Shown here: positions 5,318 through 7,734 of the stretch, in pieces
Layout: every line of letters starts with the position of its first letter
Position numbering within the stretch: position 1 is the stretch's first letter
Source of the DNA: Synergistaceae bacterium
GTDB taxonomy: Bacteria > Synergistota > Synergistia > Synergistales > Aminobacteriaceae
NCBI GenBank assembly: GCA_017455085.1
Contig: JAFTBT010000070.1
Span: 1 to 7,734 of the forward strand
Reading direction: 5' to 3'
DNA: 7,734 bases
Notes under the pieces: model-generated
Databases searched by the model: none
What the model saw: the letters and a program-made list of their open reading frames with translations, nothing else
What the model was told of the DNA's origin: nothing
Position numbers and translations under genes: made by a program

Positions 5318-7734
5318 TTACTCTTCTCCGTCGTCGTCATCATCATATTCTTCGTCAGTGTCCAGCTCTTCATGGCCTCTGACTCTAGCCCACCAGAGTT
5401 TTACGCGCCACACCAGCTTATACCCAGCAGGTATCGACAGCATCGCGAGCATTCCTCCAGCAATCAGGCCTCCTATCGCCACAACAGCAATCGGCCTCTT
5501 CATCTCCGAGCCTCTACCTGTCGACAGCAGCGGCACTAGCGATACCACTGACGTAACCACCGCCATCAACAGCGACTTGAACCGCACATGACACGCTTCT
5601 TCGACTGCTTCATACGGATGCGTCCCCTTCAGCCGCAGAACTTCCGCGTAATCTACGACAACTATTGCGTTATTCACGACCATTCCCACAAGCATAATCA
5701 TTCCTATCAGAGCGAAGATCGATATATTCACCTCAGAGATCAGCATTGCAGGCACGACTCCTATTGCTGCCATCGGAACAGTAGCAAGTATTATCAGGCT
5801 GTACACCCAGCTCTCAAGGATTGACGCTACAACAAGATACGTGACTACGATTGCAATAATCAGCGTCCTGATGAGCTCTATGAAGTTTTCGGCCATGTCC
5901 TCCTGTTCTCCGCCGAAGTTTATGCTCACACCTTCAGGCAGAGTCATCGAGTTCACGACCTCCCGCATTCTCGCGTTGCCTTCACCGGAAGTGATGTAGC
6001 GGACTCTTCCCGTAATTACTACAGCTCTTTCACGCTCAACCCTGCGAATCTCTGTCGGGGCATCTCCCCAATAGATATCTGCCATTTCGTCAAGGGGTAC
6101 TAATCCGTAACCGGTCATGATTGGGAGTTCATGTGCCTGGAAAATATCGCTTGCCTTCTCTCTGGAGATTCTGGCCTTGATGTCGTATTCGTAGCCTCCC
6201 TGACGGAATTTGCCTGCGTCACGACCGATGAGATACCCTCTCACGATTCCGGCCAAGTCCGAAATGTTCAGCCCCAGTGGTGCGAGTCTCCACCTGATTG
6301 GCGAAACCTCAAGCTCAGGTTTACCCATCTCCATCTCGATTTCGAGGTCTCGAATTCCGGGAATCACTCTGCCTCGTGCGCGGATCTCCTCCGCAATCGT
6401 GTAGAGCTGATTCAAATCCTGACCCTTCACCTGAATCTCTATCGGGTTGCCGAATCCTGAACGTACCGCCGCGATTGACACCTGCACTCCCGGAAGTTTG
6501 TTGAACCATCTGCGGAGCTGGTCTGCGAATCTCTCACTCGAAGGCCTTTCGGGGTCATCGGTCATGTATAGGGCTATCTGCGCCTGACTGATTGACGAAC
6601 TCCGCATTGATCCGGCTACTGTCGATACCATGTTGCGGATGTATTTGCGCTCAGGCAGCGAGTCTATGTACTCTTCGGATTTATATATCAAGTCTGCGGT
6701 CTTGTGGATAGATGAATTGTTGTCGATAGTTAGGGTGATTCTGATTGTGCCGTCATCCATCGTGGGGGTGAACTGCGTACCGATAAACCCTCCCAGCTTA
6801 AGCGAGCCGTATGTAGCAAGAACGGTGAATAATATCGTGAGCATTGGGAATCTCATCGCTAGGTGCAGGATGATGAAGAATAGATCCCTGAAGCCGTCAA
6901 ATATCCAGTTCCACCAGCCCGTGAGTATCTTTCCGATTAAGGGTATTTCTTGGTCTCCCTTATGGTGCTTCATTCTTGCGGCTAGGCACGGAGTTACGGC
7001 CATAGTTACCCACAGCGAAAACACCGTAGCGTACACGATAGTTACTGCATAGGGTTTCAGGAACTGCCCCGCAATCGTACTCATCAACGCAACCGGCATA
7101 AACACTCCTAAATTCGTAAGCACTCCTGCAAGCACAGACATCGAGATTTCTACAGTGCCTTCTTCTGCCGCCGCAAAAGGCTCATAGCCCATATCACGGA
7201 ATCTGTATATGTTCTGTATGATCAGGATTGCGTTCATGACCAGCGTACCCATCGACAGCGCAAGCCCCAATGTACTCATCAGATTCAGGGTGTACTTGTG
7301 AATCTGTAGGGGAACGAACGTAGCCGCAAATGCTACCGGCATCGAGAACGCAACAATAAACGTAGCACCGAACCTCCCCAAAAACAGGTATATCACCAAC
7401 GCAGTCAACGCGATTCCGATTGCTGTATCACGAATGATATTCTTGACCGCCGACTCAACAAAGCCTGTATCATCGTACGTGTATTCATACGTGAAATCAG
7501 GATACTCCTTCATTGTGCGCTCCATGAGCCGTTTTATCTGCTTTCCTGCTGCCACAACGTCAGCATTTGAGCGCGGACTTATACGCAACTGCACCACAGG
7601 ATGCCCGTCAGAGCGAGCCATACTCCTTTGGTCAGTCTCACCGTCAACAACTTCACCGAGCATTGAGAGTCTCACGGGCTGGCCGCTGGGTGTGGGGATG
7701 AGTATATCCTCTAGCTGCTCTACCTCGTTGAACT
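5318..7734 (-). CDS. RND-family efflux pump inner-membrane protein, C-terminal 804 residues, without the usual proton-relay residues
   Basis: The frame is open to the right edge, with the first full codon at 7732-7730; a full RND protein has about 1030 residues, so roughly the first 200-250 are missing. Numbering from that first codon: a periplasmic porter end, then membrane spans from about 100 (ALVIYLFLG), span 4 at about 153-175, a second periplasmic loop with GFIGTQFTPTMDDG (315-328) and porter segments (GNPIEIQVKG 428-437), then spans 8-12 from about 620 to 775. In AcrB, span 4 carries Asp407, Asp408 and Glu414; here the aligned segment GTLVMNAILIIQNI has Met166, Asn167 and Gln173. Span 10 has NNAIVVVDY, with Asn at the AcrB Lys940 position, and Ala is at the Thr978 position. 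The tail is highly acidic (DTDEEYDDDDDGEE). It could be a non-coupled subunit of a mixed pump. The substrate and the adaptor protein are not visible. Confidence 0.93.
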   Translation of the reverse strand, partial: FNEVEQLEDILIPTPSGQPVRLSMLGEVVDGETDQRSMARSDGHPVVQLRISPRSNADVVAAGKQIKRLMERTMKEYPDFTYEYTYDDTGFVESAVKNIIRDTAIGIALTALVIYLFLGRFGATFIVAFSMPVAFAATFVPLQIHKYTLNLMSTLGLALSMGTLVMNAILIIQNIYRFRDMGYEPFAAAEEGTVEISMSVLAGVLTNLGVFMPVALMSTIAGQFLKPYAVTIVYATVFSLWVTMAVTPCLAARMKHHKGDQEIPLIGKILTGWWNWIFDGFRDLFFIILHLAMRFPMLTILFTVLATYGSLKLGGFIGTQFTPTMDDGTIRITLTIDNNSSIHKTADLIYKSEEYIDSLPERKYIRNMVSTVAGSMRSSSISQAQIALYMTDDPERPSSERFADQLRRWFNKLPGVQVSIAAVRSGFGNPIEIQVKGQDLNQLYTIAEEIRARGRVIPGIRDLEIEMEMGKPELEVSPIRWRLAPLGLNISDLAGIVRGYLIGRDAGKFRQGGYEYDIKARISREKASDIFQAHELPIMTGYGLVPLDEMADIYWGDAPTEIRRVERERAVVITGRVRYITSGEGNARMREVVNSMTLPEGVSINFGGEQEDMAENFIELIRTLIIAIVVTYLVVASILESWVYSLIILATVPMAAIGVVPAMLISEVNISIFALIGMIMLVGMVVNNAIVVVDYAEVLRLKGTHPYEAVEEACHVRFKSLLMAVVTSVVSLVPLLSTGRGSEMKRPIAVVAIGGLIAGGMLAMLSIPAGYKLVWRVKLWWARVRGHEELDTDEEYDDDDDGEE
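5321..5330 (-). promoter_or_regulatory. citG ribosome binding site embedded in the RND gene end
   Basis: The last codons of the RND gene read CGGAGAAGAG on the minus strand (5330 to 5321), supplying a GGAG 9 bases before the citG ATG. This decides the ATG at 5314-5316 as the start and suggests that ribosomes finishing the pump protein re-initiate on citG. Confidence 0.65.

Noticed and set aside
5317..5373. Longer citG start at 5371-5373
   Set aside because: It overlaps the RND coding end by 56 bases, adds 19 residues beyond the normal family length, and lacks conserved sequence. The ATG at 5314-5316 has a clear ribosome binding site.
4630..5382. 250-codon plus-strand ORF antisense to citG
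   Set aside because: It mirrors the conserved citG frame, has no recognisable domain, and its extent is explained by codon bias on the opposite strand.
5283..5591. Ser-rich plus-strand ORF over the RND-citG junction
   Set aside because: The serine run is the reverse reading of the GAY/GAR triplets of the acidic RND tail.
7673..7675. GTG as the start of the RND gene
   Set aside because: The frame continues upstream to the window edge with RND-like porter sequence (FNEVEQLEDILIPTPSGQP), so the gene is cut by the window and does not start here.

Overview
The window holds five protein-coding regions on both strands of what looks like a Gram-negative bacterium. The evidence for that is a resistance-nodulation-division (RND) efflux protein and AGGAGG-type ribosome binding sites. 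Base composition is near 50% GC. The genus cannot be fixed; the mix of codon use and gene content reminds me of Synergistota, but that is only an impression.

Layout from left to right. At 1-210 (minus strand, running off the left edge) lie the first 70 codons of an MBOAT-family membrane O-acyltransferase (AlgI/DltB type). At 211-443 is its upstream region, which holds two candidate minus-strand promoters, a heptanucleotide tandem repeat and a possible 21-codon leader ORF. At 444-1307 (minus) is a complete 3-hydroxyisobutyrate dehydrogenase-family reductase. At 1308-1407 is a 100-bp divergent promoter region, in which two extended -10 elements form an 8-bp inverted repeat. At 1408-4437 (plus) is mfd, the transcription-repair coupling factor, starting at GTG. 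At 4438-5316 (minus) is a citG-like triphosphoribosyl-dephospho-CoA synthase whose stop codon directly abuts the mfd stop. At 5318-7734 (minus, running off the right edge) are the C-terminal 804 residues of an RND inner-membrane pump protein, one base upstream of citG.

The RND gene and citG form a tightly coupled pair transcribed leftwards towards mfd. mfd and the reductase gene are divergently transcribed from overlapping promoters. The MBOAT gene appears to have its own promoter(s).

Three points deserve a second look. The RND protein has lost the transmembrane-4 acidic residues that normally carry protons. The MBOAT leader holds a tandem repeat which, with one more unit, would extend a small ORF to an ATGA overlap with the MBOAT start codon. 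mfd shows abrupt internal switches between C-ending and G-ending codons. I found no RNA genes, CRISPR arrays, insertion sequences or clearly strong terminators.
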